A DNA stretch of 64,000 nt from Eonycteris spelaea (GCA_003508835.1 PUFA01000007.1:18375001-18439000), one strand, 5' to 3'; shown: positions 48,192-59,918, numbered from the stretch's first letter. Notes: a model not told the origin generated them from the letters alone. A program made the numbers and translations.

Positions 48192-48565
48192 TTAAGTATT
48201 TTGGTATCTGAAACCTTCCAAAGTTGGCTGTACTGTTTGTTTCGCATTCCCATCAGCAATGAACAAGAGTTCCTGATGCTCCACATCCTCATTAGCATTC
48301 ACTGTTGTCAGTGTTTTAAATTTTGGCCCCTCTAAAGCTGTGTAGTGGTATCTCAGTTTTAATTTGCAATTCCCTAATGACGTATGATGTTGACTATTTT
48401 TTCATATGTTTATCTGCCATCTGCATATCTTCTTTGGTGAGGTATCTGTTCAGGTCTTTTATTAAATTTTTAAAAAGGTTCTCAGTTTTTCTGTCGAGTT
48501 TTAAGAGTTATAGTTTGGATAACGGTCCTTTATCAAATGTGTCTTTTGCAAATATCTTATAATAA
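48192..48565 (-). mobile_element. Old L1 3' UTR, reverse strand
   Basis: A ttccaaagttggctgtactg block, gcattcccatcagcaatg, tgctccacatcctcattagc, tgtagtggtatctcagtttt, tgcaattccctaatgacg and gataacggtcctttatcaaa follow the antisense of the L1M 3' UTR in order. Confidence 0.78.
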
Positions 48566-48599
48566 AAAAAAAATCCTAATTCCTCCCCACTTAAACATA

Positions 48600-48635
48600 T
48601 ATTCACACATATATACATATATTCGGGCATGCATT

Positions 48636-48699
<64 letters not shown>
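48600..48699. repeat. (TA)n microsatellite
   Basis: An irregular tatg/tgta lead followed by an uninterrupted AT alternation at about 48648-48698. Confidence 0.92.
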
Positions 48700-48702
<3 letters not shown>

Positions 48703-48779
48703 GACTACATTGTTGCTAATATTATTTTAAACACTCTTATCTGTTAGGTCGATTAAGAGTAAGAATAATAAAACTTTTG

Positions 48780-50490
48780 TATTTTTTCTTCATTTATTCT
48801 GTCTCTGATGCTCTTCATTTTTTTATGTGTATTTGAGTTTCTGATCTATATCATTTTCTTTCTTTCTGAAGGACTTTTTGGAACATTCTTTGGAGTGCTT
48901 GTTTACTATTAACATATTCCCTCATTTTTAATTTTTGTCTGAGAAAGTCTTTATTCCTCCTTCATTTTGGAAGGATAATATCACAGGGTACAGAGCTCTA
49001 GGTTGGTGGATTTTTTTCTCTCAATACTTTAAATATTTCACTCTACTCTCTTCCTGCTTAACATAATTTCTGAGAAGTCAGATGTAATTTTTACCTTTGT
49101 TCCTATGTTAGTAAAGTGATATTTTCATTGGGATTCTTTTAGGATTTTTAATTTATCTTTTTTATTTTCTGCATTTGAATATAATATGCCAGAGTATAGA
49201 TTTTTTCCAGGATACTCAACGTGCATGGCATTCTCTGAGCTTTCTTAATCTGTGATTTGGTATATGACATTAATTTGGGAACATTCTTAGTCATTAATTT
49301 TTCAAATATTCCTTCTGTTTATTTCTCTCTTTCTCTTCCTTCTCGTATTTCCATTACATATATGTCCCACTTTTTTTTCTTTGATATTCTGTTTCTTTTT
49401 TTTTTTTCTCCTAACCTTTTATTTGTGCTCGCTTTTTTGTTCTGGAAGTTTCATTGAACTAGCCACAAACAGAGACTCTATCCTCAGACATATTCAGTCT
49501 AATGCGTCCATTAAATGCATTCTTTATTTCTGGTACAGTATTTTATTGTATCTCTAGCATTTATTTTTGTTTCTTTCATAGAATTTCCATCTTTCTGTTT
49601 ACATTACCTATCGGTTATTGCATGCCATCTACTTTATTCATTAAAGCCCTCAGCATGTTAAGCATTGCTGTTTTAAATTATTAGTCTAATAATTCCAATA
49701 TCCTGCAATATCTGAGTCTGGTTCTGATGCTTGTTCTATCTCTTCAAACTGGTTTTTGTCTTTTAGTATGCTTTGTCATAATTTCTTGGTAGCTGGCCAT
49801 AATACACGGGGTGAAAGGAACTGCCATAAACAGGCTCTCAATAATGTGAGGAGATGGCCCATTCTGTAGTCTTATGATTTGGTCTTAGTTTTTAATCAGT
49901 TGTGCCCTTGGTTGGGACAGGACAGCTAGAAGGGCAGGAGCTTGGTACTTCCGTCCCCCAGGTCAGTTAGATGTTGATAAAACCCAACAGTCTAGGTTCT
50001 GATAAAATAATTTTTTTTCTGAGAGTGGGCCTTTTTAAGAAAAACAGAATGCTCTGGCATGTTTTTAAATGGTTATTTTTTCCCTTCACCTAGCAAGAAG
50101 TACAAAGAGATTTTTCTCTTCAATATTCAGAGAGAAAACCTGGTCAAGATCCTGGACATAAAACTCACAAAAGTGTGGGGACCTGTCTACGATGGGGCTT
50201 CTCTGGAGTTTTAAACTCTTAGACGTGTCCATGCTGAACCTCAAACAATTTTTTAGTTACAATTGAGATTTTCCTATCCTGCACTGGTTCCTATGGAGAG
50301 TTCTGTTCTTGGGTTTCTGTACTGGTAAATTATGATTATTTGCATTTTTCTCCCTGTTCTGTTAGAGTCAGTGGTTTGCCTTGTGACCTCAGTTTTCTGA
50401 AGTATCTAAGAAGCATCACTGACTTTTCAGTTTGTTTAGCTTTTTACTTACTGTTAAGATAGTCTGATAAATTTCAAGCTCCTTCCAGAA
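48780..50490 (-). mobile_element. Old L1 untranslated-region sequence, reverse strand
   Basis: Many blocks in a recognisable order: gagaaagtctttattcctcc, gtacagagctctaggttggt, tgcctt-type agagtatagattttttcc, tctgagctttcttaatctgt, cattaatttttcaaatattc, a tatgtcccac stretch, tctgagtctggttctgatgc, ggtgaaaggaactgcc, tagtcttatgatttggtct, and acccaacagtctaggttctg. I know this series as an L1-associated repeat, probably a UTR of an old subfamily, but I am not sure which. The short ORFs in it are artefacts. Confidence 0.62.
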
Positions 50491-50499
50491 GTACTTACT

Positions 50500-50900
50500 T
50501 ATTTTAAATAAATCTTTTATTTTAAAATAAATTTATATTTATAGAATAGTTACAAAGATAGTATATACAGCTTCCATATACCTCACACCCAGTTTCCCTT
50601 ATTATTAACATCTTATGTTGCCATGGTACATTTATCAAAATTAATGAACTGATAGTAACACATAATTATTAAACAAAATCTATACTTAATTCAGATTCCT
50701 TTAGTTTTTACCTGCTTTCATTTTTCTTTTCCAGGATCCCATCCAGAATATCACATTACATTTAATCATGATGTCTCTTTGGAGAGCTCTTGGCTACAAT
50801 AATGACTATACTTTTTATGACTAATTGTTTCATTGTTTTGCTTAATTTCATCAATATTCTCCCTATGTCATTGTACAAATTTTTATGATTAATTTAAATA
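50500..50900 (-). mobile_element. Old L1-type 3' sequence, reverse strand
   Basis: A cttccatatacctcacaccc block, cccttattattaacatctta, ccaggatcccatccagaat and ttaatcatgatgtctctttg match an old L1 3' region often met in antisense form. Confidence 0.5.
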
Positions 50901-50919
50901 ATTGATTTTTCTAAATCTA

Positions 50920-51585
50920 TGTGATAAACCTTTTTATGTTTTCTTCTGGCGGTCATGTTTCCCAAGCATCTAGTTATTTTGGTAGAGAGGTCCCGTCCCC
51001 CAGAAGGTCTCAGAAAAATCTGCATGTTATTAGGTATAGAGGAGAAGCAAGTAGTCTGTGCTCTTCATGTGAATGTAAGGGGATGAGGGGAGGTACCTCA
51101 GGACTGCTGTTAAACCCTGGCTTGGCTGCCTTTCCACCAGGCAACTTTTATTATCATGCATTCTCCTTTAAATCCTTCGAACAACCTGGCAGAGGGAGAA
51201 AACATTCGCTTTAGATTGCAGTGCACTCTCGCTGGGAGTTTGAAGGGAGAGGGAGGAAAGAGTGACTGTTAGAGAGGCTGAAGCCGTCTCCATATTCCCA
51301 AGGGGTTGAGCTGGGCTTCAGCACCACCAATGCCAGGCAGCCTGAGCCATCACTACTCACCGTTGACTTCCTGGAGCATCAGGACAGCCAGAAATCTTCC
51401 TAAGCCAAGTGATGAGAGGCAGAAAAGACCTTCAGTGCTATCCACAATCTCCCTGCTGCTCCTATTGCCAAGCCCTATGTGCCACAAGGGGCCACCTGCC
51501 ACATATCAGCCCACACATGTGTTTGGTGTCCCCAGTGGTTTTTATTAAAACCCTCAGATCTATATTTTAATGCATCATTTTTCTG
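50920..51585. other. GC-richer unassigned block
   Basis: More G+C than neighbours, with two ORFs of 97 and 80 codons at 50921 and 51306 showing no domain. It adjoins the L1 debris and may be part of it, or single-copy DNA. Confidence 0.35.
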
Positions 51586-51589
51586 AGGT

Positions 51590-51765
51590 TGTTTGAAAAA
51601 GGGAATCCACAATTTGTGCTAGTTATCCATGTTTTCCAGAGGCAAATGGGGCTTAGGAAGTCTAAGGTCCCAAAGCTAGTGAGAGGCAGATGTAGGATAC
51701 AGACTAATATGCAGGGACTCAGAAGCTTGGATACTTCCACTTCCTATACAACTCTAAGCCTAAAA
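51590..51765 (-). repeat. Possible MIR, reverse strand
   Basis: A ggcaaatggggcttaggaag block, then aggtcccaaagctagtgaga and atacagactaatatgcag resemble the antisense MIR core. Weak. Confidence 0.4.
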
Positions 51766-51939
51766 GCCCAGGATGTCCAACACAACACAGATCCCTGGAG
51801 TACCAAGTTACTATGAAAACCAGTCATGTGAGCACATTGTACATCTGTAACAGGACTTTCATGGGCAACTCTCCTGATGAGAGATATCCCAAATTTAACA
51901 GCAATTTAAAGAGAATAGAAAGAAACAATTATTATATTT

Positions 51940-52065
51940 TTCTTATCATTCATTCATTCAAAATAAATTTACTAAGGACCCACTGTGTGTAGGCACTAAT
52001 CTATGCATTGGGAATAAGGTAATGAAAAAAAAGAAAACAGAGAAATTACCCACTGTTATGGAGAT
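51940..52065 (-). repeat. L2 3' end, reverse strand
   Basis: A cattcattcattcaaaata start, then ctaaggacccactgtgtg and atgcattgggaataagg, antisense L2. Confidence 0.62.
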
Positions 52066-52069
52066 TTTC

Positions 52070-52730
52070 TTACTTCCTAGAATGGGTAGTCAGAAATACA
52101 ATTCTCATGTGTAAATAAAACAGGAAAGTTACCCATTAAAAGTATATAGCTCCTACAGATCTATACTCATACATACCTAATTTAGCCTAATGAAATGTAA
52201 CTAATACTTGGATCTCACTGTGGATAACCCACTAAGTAGGCAATGATATTAGCACTCTCCAGAACCCTCTTCTCTATTAAGCAATAGTCAATTTATGCTC
52301 TTTATGCTCTTTTCCTACTCCAATCAACCACGAATTACTCTACAAAATTATTATTAAGTCAAGACAGCATATTTCATTCAGATTTCATTAATTTTCCAAA
52401 ATGTCGGTGAGAGAAATATATCTCTAAGTTGAACATTACCAAAATATTGGGAGTAAGATGAGGTCAAGTTCCTTTGCAGTCCCCAGAAATTCTGTACATC
52501 ACAGACCCATTCAACAAGCTTATCTTGCAAAGAAAGGGAAGTATATCCAAACAAACAAACAAAAAAATTGTCTTGATTTTTTTTTTCTACATGGAATTAT
52601 AGCTATTGATTAAAGGTGCAAACTGCTTGGAAAGGAATGCCAGCAGATAAGAAAATGAAATCACCCCTAATGATGGGCTTCAGATAATGTGCTTAATATA
52701 GTTCTCTCTCACTATCTTATCAGGTAACCA
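52070..52730. other. Unassigned DNA
   Basis: No repeat or gene named. Confidence 0.35.
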
Positions 52731-52739
52731 AAAAATTAA

Positions 52740-53120
52740 AAGCAATTTGCGTTGGAAGCAGAGAGACACTTTCTGATGGTTGCACTTCGTGCAGCACTCT
52801 GGAGGAGCCAATAAAAGCAATTACTGGGCAGTTGTGTTGCTCTTTAGATTATCAGTGTAAACAAATAACATGCTCTAGCATCAATCACCTGTTTCTCCTA
52901 GAAGCATTGGGAGGTTGGTATGTGGAGAAGGGGGAGCCATTCAGGAAAGGCCTGGCTCTTCTGGGTCAGCTTTTGAAAGCAGCTGTTATTTTACATGAGA
53001 CACATAAATGTGTTCATTTGAGAGGCTGTCAAAATTCCTTCACTGGCACAATGACAGGTAGGTGGAAAGAGGGGGAAAAAAAGAGAAAATCTCCATCTGT
53101 AAATGTGTCATAATAGCTTC
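52740..53120 (+). other. Exon-like and conserved-looking block
   Basis: No repeats recognised and less AT-rich than its flanks. It contains an acceptor-like sequence, cctgtttctcctag, ending at 52901, and a donor-like gacag|gtaggt at 53057/53058. The 156 bases between are open in the frame of an ORF that runs 52832-53113, with intron phase 1 at both ends. The translation shows no domain. It could be an exon of an unseen gene or noncoding RNA, or a chance pattern in a conserved noncoding element. Confidence 0.25.
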
Positions 53121-53326
53121 CATGATGTAGTAAGCATGGGCAAATAGTGGTTATAAGAGCTCAGTAAAGTTAGTGAGAAATAAAAGAATTTTTATTCTTG
53201 GTAAAGAGTAAAATAGCAGTAAGAGGTGGAATCCTCCAGTCTGGATGCTTGTTACAGTCAGCCAAAGAGCCCTTAAGTAGAGGGCTCAAGAATTATGCCA
53301 TTCCCACATCTCAGTGTGACTTCCCA

Positions 53327-53367
53327 CACAAACACACACTCACATTAGCACACACACACACACATTA
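53327..53367 (+). repeat. (CA)n microsatellite
   Basis: Short (CA)n with interruptions. Confidence 0.85.
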
Positions 53368-53369
53368 CC

Positions 53370-54380
53370 AGAGTTTCTTCCCAATATAACATCTAAAAGT
53401 CCTTAATAGAAGAACAATGTTAATTGTCTTAAACTTGATGTTACCCATTATATCAAAACATTTCAACTTGTGGTGATTTTCCCTCCCACCGCCTGGGACC
53501 ATATCTTTTAATCTTGGAATTGACCTTAGGATCATCAACAAAAAGCAGGTGTTAATCAATATAGAAACAAGCAAACAAATTCATCTTTTAAAATTATTGT
53601 GTTCTGGGTCAAAAAAGCTCTCTAAAAATGGTTAATAGAGATCATTATACAAACTTTTGGGTTTTTACTCACATACATAAATGGGTATCAAGGTTTGATT
53701 TAAGACTTGTATAATAGGGAGGAGGTGGAGCGGGGAGAGCGAGTGAGGGAGAAAGAGAATCCTTTGCCTAAAAGACAATTGACTAGAGAAAAAGATTCCT
53801 TTCCCTAAATGATAGTGAAATAAAATATATCCTTGCAATGACTTTGAGTAGTCCAGGTTCTGGTGCAATAAGTACATATTTCCAAGTTATTAGTGATTTG
53901 CAAACATTATTCACCTGCGGCTGGATTTATGAGCAACAAAACATTTATTCATAAATTTGTTTCTGAATACCAGCAGACCCCAGTGAACCAAAGGCCTGTT
54001 TACAACCCCTTGCATTCTGCTGTGCGTGGGTTGCCGATGTTTTGTTCCATTATTGATAACATGTATTCGTAAATATATATGTATGCAGAAACTTGAAAAC
54101 TTGGAACTTGTTTTATTATTCAAAATATATTCAATATGCCTCTAACCCTGTGTCTACTTGACATCATTCTTCTCACGCCTGTCTTTTTCTCACATCCATA
54201 CAAACAGTTCACTCGTATTCGTCTCCCACCTGATCTTGTCTATATTGACCTGAGGATTTTTTTAACCTCTGTGCACTGCAATCTTGCTCATTTTCTCCCT
54301 TTCCACCTAAATTTGTATTCTGGCATGCTATTTATTTTTATCAAATTTTAAGAGAGCAGGGAGAACATACTCAGACTAAG
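53370..54380. other. Unassigned DNA
   Basis: A purine-rich tract at 53715-53760. ORFs on both strands around 53365-54351 have no domain. No repeat named. Confidence 0.35.
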
Positions 54381-54384
54381 ATAT

Positions 54385-54530
54385 AGTTTCCTTTACTTCC
54401 TAGCTATGTGACATTGGCAAGTAATATAACTTCTCTAAATCTCAGTTTCTTCATTTATGAAGTATAGGTGATATTACCTACCATGTAAGTTTATTTTACT
54501 GATAAATAATAGGCCCTTCCTTATTTTACA
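54385..54530 (+). repeat. MIR SINE
   Basis: A agctatgtgacattggcaag block, then ctctaaatctcagtttctt and catttatgaagtataggtga, MIR core order. Confidence 0.68.
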
Positions 54531-54534
54531 AGGA

Positions 54535-55235
54535 ATTTAAGCAAAGAGTGAGTTTTCTTCTTTGCTTTTATTCAGGAGTTATTTTATTCAGGAGTTACTT
54601 TTCTCTGAGAGTATAGATAGACACGTGTCTAGTATTTTAGATTACATCGCAGTAGATGTGCTCCACAATGAATACCACTACACAAATACGTTAGCAAGAG
54701 ATATAGGGAAAAGAGGAAACAGTTTTACTTAACTTCTTTATCTTTTTATATAATTCCAGGTATGCCAACCCAAGAAACTACTACTCTCATGCCAGAATCT
54801 TTTTTTGGGTTGTGCTGATGCTTTTAGAAGCCTAAGCAACAAAAAAAAAATACATTTAAAAGAAATTGTTAGATAACTTTAACTTATCCATATTTATCTG
54901 GGTATTGTCCTCTCTAGGATACAAACCTGATGGGATCTTTTAAAGTCAGTACCAAGGATGAAATCTGTCCCATCAAATTTCATTAGCTTGTATCCATATC
55001 TGTGCTAAGCTAAAATGTTGGGGTAAGAAATTACTTTAATGCAGCCTATTCTCTGAGCTTTCTTTCATACCTGTCCAAAGTATGTGTGCAAATATGTGAT
55101 TTTGGAGCCTTCTTCCTTCTCAGTGGCTTCTGAAACTCAGTATAAGACCAAACTTCTTCCTGGCTAGCCTTTCAGGAAAATAAGAATTTAGCGTACCTAG
55201 TAGGTAATATCCATTCTAAGACTCAATCACTTACC
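54535..55235. other. Unassigned DNA
   Basis: No repeat or gene named. Confidence 0.35.
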
Positions 55236-55239
55236 ATCC

Positions 55240-55454
55240 AAACTTTTACTGCAAAGGGCCACTTGGTAAATATTTTAGAATTTGAAGGACATACAGTCTT
55301 TCTGTGGCATCTACTCACCTCTACTGGGATAGCACAAAAGCAGCCATGGATAATATGGACACAAGTGAGTTTGGCTGTGTTCAAATAAAACTTTATTTAC
55401 AAAAGAGATAGGTAGATTTAACTATGGGTTATAGTTTGCCAACTCCTGTATAGA
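55240..55454 (+). mobile_element. hAT-Charlie MITE (MER1/MER3-like)
   Basis: Begins aacttttactgcaaagggcc and ends agtttgccaactcctgta, which form the inverted ends of this Charlie family. Internal landmarks: taaatattttagaatttga, gcacaaaagcagccatgga and gtgttcaaataaaacttta. It is nearly full length. Same orientation as 1973-2146. Confidence 0.82.
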
Positions 55455-55501
55455 TTACATGGAGTTAATTTCTATGGTTTGGTATTATTCTTTTTCGATA
55501 G

Positions 55502-55898
55502 GTCAAAATTAAGATATGATATCAGAATGTCAAGATCAAAATGCATTTTTAAAAATATCCAGTGAGATAAGGAAAATTAAGATCAAGAGAAATACAGACA
55601 TAGCAGTTCTGACTTCATTTGTGACACAAATATATATGTGGGCTAAACACTCTATTAGGGAGGCATTGGGGTACCTCTCAGATTATCTGTGGTTAATAAT
55701 AAAGTGTTTTTTTTCAATCCATTCTGAATTGAAAAGTACAAAATCATGCACTTTAATGGCAAATCATTTTTTAAAAATTCTAAATATTAAACCTCGTTGT
55801 CTGCGCTTATCTTATTATGAACCAGTAGCAAACAGACAAGGGACCAGCAGAGGCCCTTGGACTATATACTCTGAGGACCATAAGCGATGTGTCAGAAG
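55502..55898 (+). other. Exon-like segment
   Basis: An acceptor-like attattctttttcgatag ends at 55501, and a near-perfect donor, cagaag|gtaagt, starts at 55899. A 128-codon ORF starts at 55516 and stays open to just past the donor, closing at 55902. The translation has no recognisable domain and its start context is weak. Pattern only: the AT-rich composition makes a chance ORF possible. Confidence 0.22.
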
Positions 55899-55959
55899 GT
55901 AAGTCCCTGCCTGAATACATTTATGCCCTAAAGTCTTTATTACACTTGTCCACAGGATT

Positions 55960-56290
55960 CTCCATTGCATTCCTCAGAAATAAAGATGCACATTATCCTA
56001 GCATTCAAATTCTTCTATAATCTGGGCCCAGCCTTTTGGCAGTGCCCTCCTTTGCATCCACAAGGAATGACTTGCCGTACCCAAACCCACCTTTTGTTTT
56101 CCCGCGTTTTGCCTTTGCCCGTGCTATCCCTTATTTCGTACTCCTTCGGCAAGTTCATCGTCAGTGTCCTGCAAAACTCCTCTTTGATGTCACATTTCCC
56201 CTCCACTGGTTACAATCTGGTCCTCCACTGGACATTCATGAAATGTTGCAGGTTTTTTTCTCTAACTATAATTGCTTTAAATAATAATTT
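55960..56290 (+). repeat. Possible L2 LINE fragment
   Basis: A ttcttctataatctgggccc block, acccaaacccaccttttg and gttttgcctttgcccgtgct, and a gatgtcacatttcccctcc stretch resemble the L2 3' region. The 152-codon ORF at 55965-56423 runs through it and is best read as repeat-derived. Confidence 0.45.
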
Positions 56291-56294
56291 AATG

Positions 56295-57580
56295 CTTCCT
56301 ATTCTTGTTTTAAGACTAAATAGTGAACTTTCGACACGAGGGCTGTATTTTATATTTGATAGGGTATTCCTTAAAGTGCTTCACACTATGTCTTTTATAA
56401 AATGGAGATTCTTTACAAATTAGGCCACACGTGAATGACACTGAACGCCGAACTCACACCTTAAACCTTTTCTCTTATGGATCCCCTTGAATGCTTTCAG
56501 AAATGTACTCCTCTGTACTTCTGTCCTTTCTCTCTTCCACTTAAGACAAAGAGACTTATCAGCAAGAGAGCTTGGGTATATATAAAACCACGGGACACAG
56601 CAATCTGTGGCAACAAAAGGAAACCAAACAGATGCATGAGTCATTTACTGAACTTATAAAATGGAGCCTGGAGAATGAAAATACAATTTATAGCTCATTT
56701 ATACTACTCTGAATGTCACTGTAAAATACACATTTCATGGGGCAGAAGGAAGCCAGCCATGATTAGCATTCAGTTCTGCCACAGCCTGTGACAACTGTTG
56801 GTTTCCACTGTGATCTGTAAGACTTTGCTTTAGGATGAAAACTTAATTGGATATACTGAAGAAAAAAGCTGCCATTAGTAAGTGGGTACAATTTTATAAT
56901 CTGCATCAAAGTAACATACTTTCAGAATTGTGAAGCCAAGTTGATATGTACCTTGTAAGTGAATACAATTCTGAATAGAAAAAAAAAACAATTAAACTGT
57001 TAGTGATGCATGGAGAAAAACAGAGCCAAAGAGTTGCTCAGGTGTTTTTTTTAAAGATCTTATTACATCTGGAACAAATGGTGACTTTTATGATCATGCT
57101 ACATTCTTGGTTGGCCTCTACATTTAATACATTTATAAATGAGCAAAATTCTGATGGATAGATATTTTCTTGGTGTATAGTTTAAACTTATTTTATGTAT
57201 ATAAAACTTCCTTTCAGATAAGAGCATTACTGTGAAAGTGAGAATGCCATGCCTCTCATATTTGCTCTTGATTTTCATGGTCTTAAGAAAAAGAGCCAGG
57301 GAAAAGCAGACAATCTAGGACATGGCCTTCTTGGTAGCCACACCCACAGCTTCTGGAGTACCTACCTATGACAGACTCTGGAAGAAACAGATCTATATTC
57401 TCTGTTTTCTTAGCCTCTTCTATCTCACCAGGGGGTAATACCATTGATTGCCAGAAACTGATACAGCCCTACCTTTTGATTAGTTTAACTAAAAGAATGG
57501 GGTGGTCTATTCTGGGAAGCTAAGCAAAGGGTCTGGTTGAATAAGAGCCATAGGCAATGTGACAGCCCTCCTTATGGGTG
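56295..57580. other. Unassigned DNA
   Basis: No gene. A TATA-like gggtatatataaaacc lies at about 56574-56589 without other promoter evidence. ORFs around 56420-56660 on both strands have no domain. Confidence 0.35.
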
Positions 57581-57584
57581 AACT

Positions 57585-57990
57585 TGGCTAGGCTACACAC
57601 CCAGTTACTCAACAAAACAGGAATCTAGTTGTTGCTGTACGGGTTTTTAGTAGATGTGACTAAGTAGGTGTGATGAAAGTCTAAAATTAATTGGTTTTAA
57701 ATAGAGGAGATTATCCTTGATAATCTGGGTGGGCCTGATTCAATCAGCTGGGAGGCCTTCGGAGCAGAATTGAGACTTCCCTGAGGAAGAAGAAATCCCC
57801 CCAGTAGGATACAGCTTCTGACCATCCCCAGGAATTCCAGCTTGCCCTTCCTGATAGTGGGCTCTACAGATTTCCGACTTGCCCAGCCAGCCCCCATGAC
57901 CCTGTAAGTCAGTTCCTCCCAAGATAGCTCTTAATATGTATCTCCTACTGCTTTCTGTTTTTCTGGCTGAACACTGGCTGATACTGAGCT
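57585..57990 (+). mobile_element. ERVL/MaLR-type solo LTR
   Basis: Blocks in a known order: caaaacaggaatctagttgt, gttgctgtacgggtttttag, tagatgtgactaagtagg, gagattatccttgataatc, tgggtgggcctgattcaatc, gacttgcccagccagcc, and a 3' end of tttctggctgaacactggc. About 400 bp, so near complete. No internal region adjoins. The exact family is uncertain. Reverse ORFs over it are artefacts. Confidence 0.72.
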
Positions 57991-58299
57991 GTGTTCCAGT
58001 AAACTAAAGGATCAGAGATTGAGTCACAGTAAATAGAGCAGAAACCAGATGAGCAGGGGGGAAAAACAAAGTCTTAGAGAAGCAGCAAGGAGCAGTCATG
58101 TAGCCCTAGAGAAAACAGTTACATTCTCAAACCCTCAGTTTTAGTGCCTACGAGTCCCCATTCTTTTTCATTCCCATGAGATCTTGAATTTTTTATTGTG
58201 TTAACTTGAATGTGTTTATTGTAACCAAAAGTTCTTGACAAGAGCAAGGACCATGTGCCTAGAAGAGGGCAGAATCAATGTTTTTTGAGATATTTTTCC

Positions 58300-58605
58300 A
58301 CTAAATCAATCAATATTTATTAATTGTCTATATAATTTATAAGATATACTGTAGTAGGTGCAATGAAAACACAAAGATGAATCTGGCATAGAGAGGCTGC
58401 TTTCGAAAATTTTAGAGTCTGGTAATGGAGATGGCCATTCATAAATATCCCCAATCCACAACTACAAGTGATATAGGGAGTAGGCAAGGCCTATGCTTGT
58501 GAGATGGAAGTTCAGAGGTGACTGAGAGAATCAAGAAAGGCCCCTTGGAAAAGAGGTCTTTTGATCCCTGCCATTTGCAGGCCTGGGGCAAGAATAGAAA
58601 AGGAG
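58300..58605 (-). repeat. L2 LINE 3' region, reverse strand
   Basis: A caatatttattaattgtcta block, gtagtaggtgcaatgaaaac, tagagtctggtaatggagat, ggccccttggaaaagaggt and tttgcaggcctggggcaaga follow the antisense of L2. Confidence 0.62.
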
Positions 58606-58757
58606 AGCCATATATGTCTAAAACAAACTAACAAATTGCAATAACTCACGTTGTATCCAGTTTGACAAATACACTTTTGCCACAACGTGGAAAATCTGAA
58701 TTTAGTTTACGGTGAGCGACTCCTAGAGCTTTATGCTCCTTTTCTTCTTATCCCTAG

Positions 58758-58970
58758 TTCCAAAGTGCAGCGTGAGCTGCCTCACGTGCACACACACAGA
58801 CGCCACTGCCTGCACATCCCAGCTCCGCCCGGGCTTCCTGCAAGCAGCAGCCTGGTGGCCATCCCTCGAGCCCAGAGGACACAGCTTGGCCATGAACCCC
58901 ACCTACAGGACAGACTTAGGAAAGAGGTCAATGAGGTGGCGGGTTCAGGGTAGTATGGAGTGTGACTCAG
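58758..58970 (+). other. Exon-like segment, GC-rich
   Basis: A strong acceptor-like tract, ccttttcttcttatccctag, ends at 58757 and a consensus donor, gactcag|gtgagt, begins at 58971. The 213 bases between are open in one frame (an ORF spanning 58733-59050) and divide exactly by three, with phase 1 at both ends. G+C is far above the surroundings and several CpGs are kept. The translation has no domain I recognise. Could be a real exon of a noncoding or unknown transcript. Confidence 0.3.
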
Positions 58971-59147
58971 GTGAGTATTTCCCATCGCCCCAATTGATTG
59001 TTCCCTCACCCCTTAAAGAAAGTGCCAGAATGGGGCTCCTTAAAGATTAGGTACAAATCAGAGGCCCCACTTTCTAAATGCAACTGTCGAACTCTTTGGG
59101 GCAGTTGCTTTAGATCTTCCAACAATTACCAAGTACTTTATGTTAAC

Positions 59148-59590
59148 AAGCGCGGAGTAGCACATACACTTATGTACAGTACATAATACTTGATAATAAA
59201 AATAAACAATTATATTACTGGTTTATGTAATGACTATACCATATTTTTCTTGTTATTTTAGAGTGTATTGTTTCTACCAATAAAAAAAGTTTGCTGTAAA
59301 ACAATATGCTGTGTTACACCGGCAGTGGCCTCATACACCTGGTGTTTACTGTGTCTCTCGATCGCATCATTTTCTCTTGCTGATTTAATCTCTTGTTTTT
59401 TTGTCCGGTATCCTGCTGCACAGGCTTGTAGCCTAGAAGCAATAGGCTACACCACATAGCCTAGGTGTGCAGCAGGCCAGACCATCTAGGTGTGCATAAG
59501 TGCACTCCATGATGTTAGCACAAGGACATAATCTCTTAAAGATGCGTTTCTCAGAATGTATCCCCATCATTAAGTGGTGCATGACCATAA
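59148..59590 (-). mobile_element. Tigger1/MER2-type DNA transposon, internally deleted
   Basis: On the + strand: cacttatgtacagtacataa, actggtttatgtaatgacta, tgttattttagagtgtattg, then ggcttgtagcctagaagca, aataggctacaccacatagc, ctaggtgtgcataagtgcac and catcattaagtggtgcatga. This is the antisense of the Tigger1 end, with the transposase body missing. Overlapping 60-odd codon ORFs are artefacts. Confidence 0.8.
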
Positions 59591-59594
59591 TATT

Positions 59595-59918
59595 CTGGAA
59601 AAGAGAAAATATCTCATTTAACTTATCCCTATATATCCAGCTTTGTAATTGCTCAGTGACTATTTGTGCAGTTCTAACGTACTTTTAAAATGCATAGAAT
59701 CTATTCAGTTGATGGCGTTGGCGGAGGAGTAATGCGTGAAGAGGGGACATCAGCAACAAAACAAAGGAACAAGAAGTAGTACAGTGTGGTAAGGGAGACA
59801 ACTTTATGAGGAGGAAAATGGATAATAATGTTTTAAAGTATATAGAGACAATATTATGGAGAGCTTGAAAATACTGAGGAGGCCAGCCTGAATCTTCTGT
59901 CCCATTTACCTAAAAGGA
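59595..59918. other. Unassigned DNA
   Basis: No repeat or gene named. Confidence 0.35.

Noticed and set aside
55965..56423. 152-codon + strand ORF, the longest in the window
   Set aside because: Its first two thirds overlap L2-like sequence, it has no domain, and three overlapping ORFs cover the same bases.
56574..56589. TATA-box promoter (gggtatatataaaacc)
   Set aside because: A lone TATA-like string in AT-rich DNA, with no initiator, CpG island or downstream gene.
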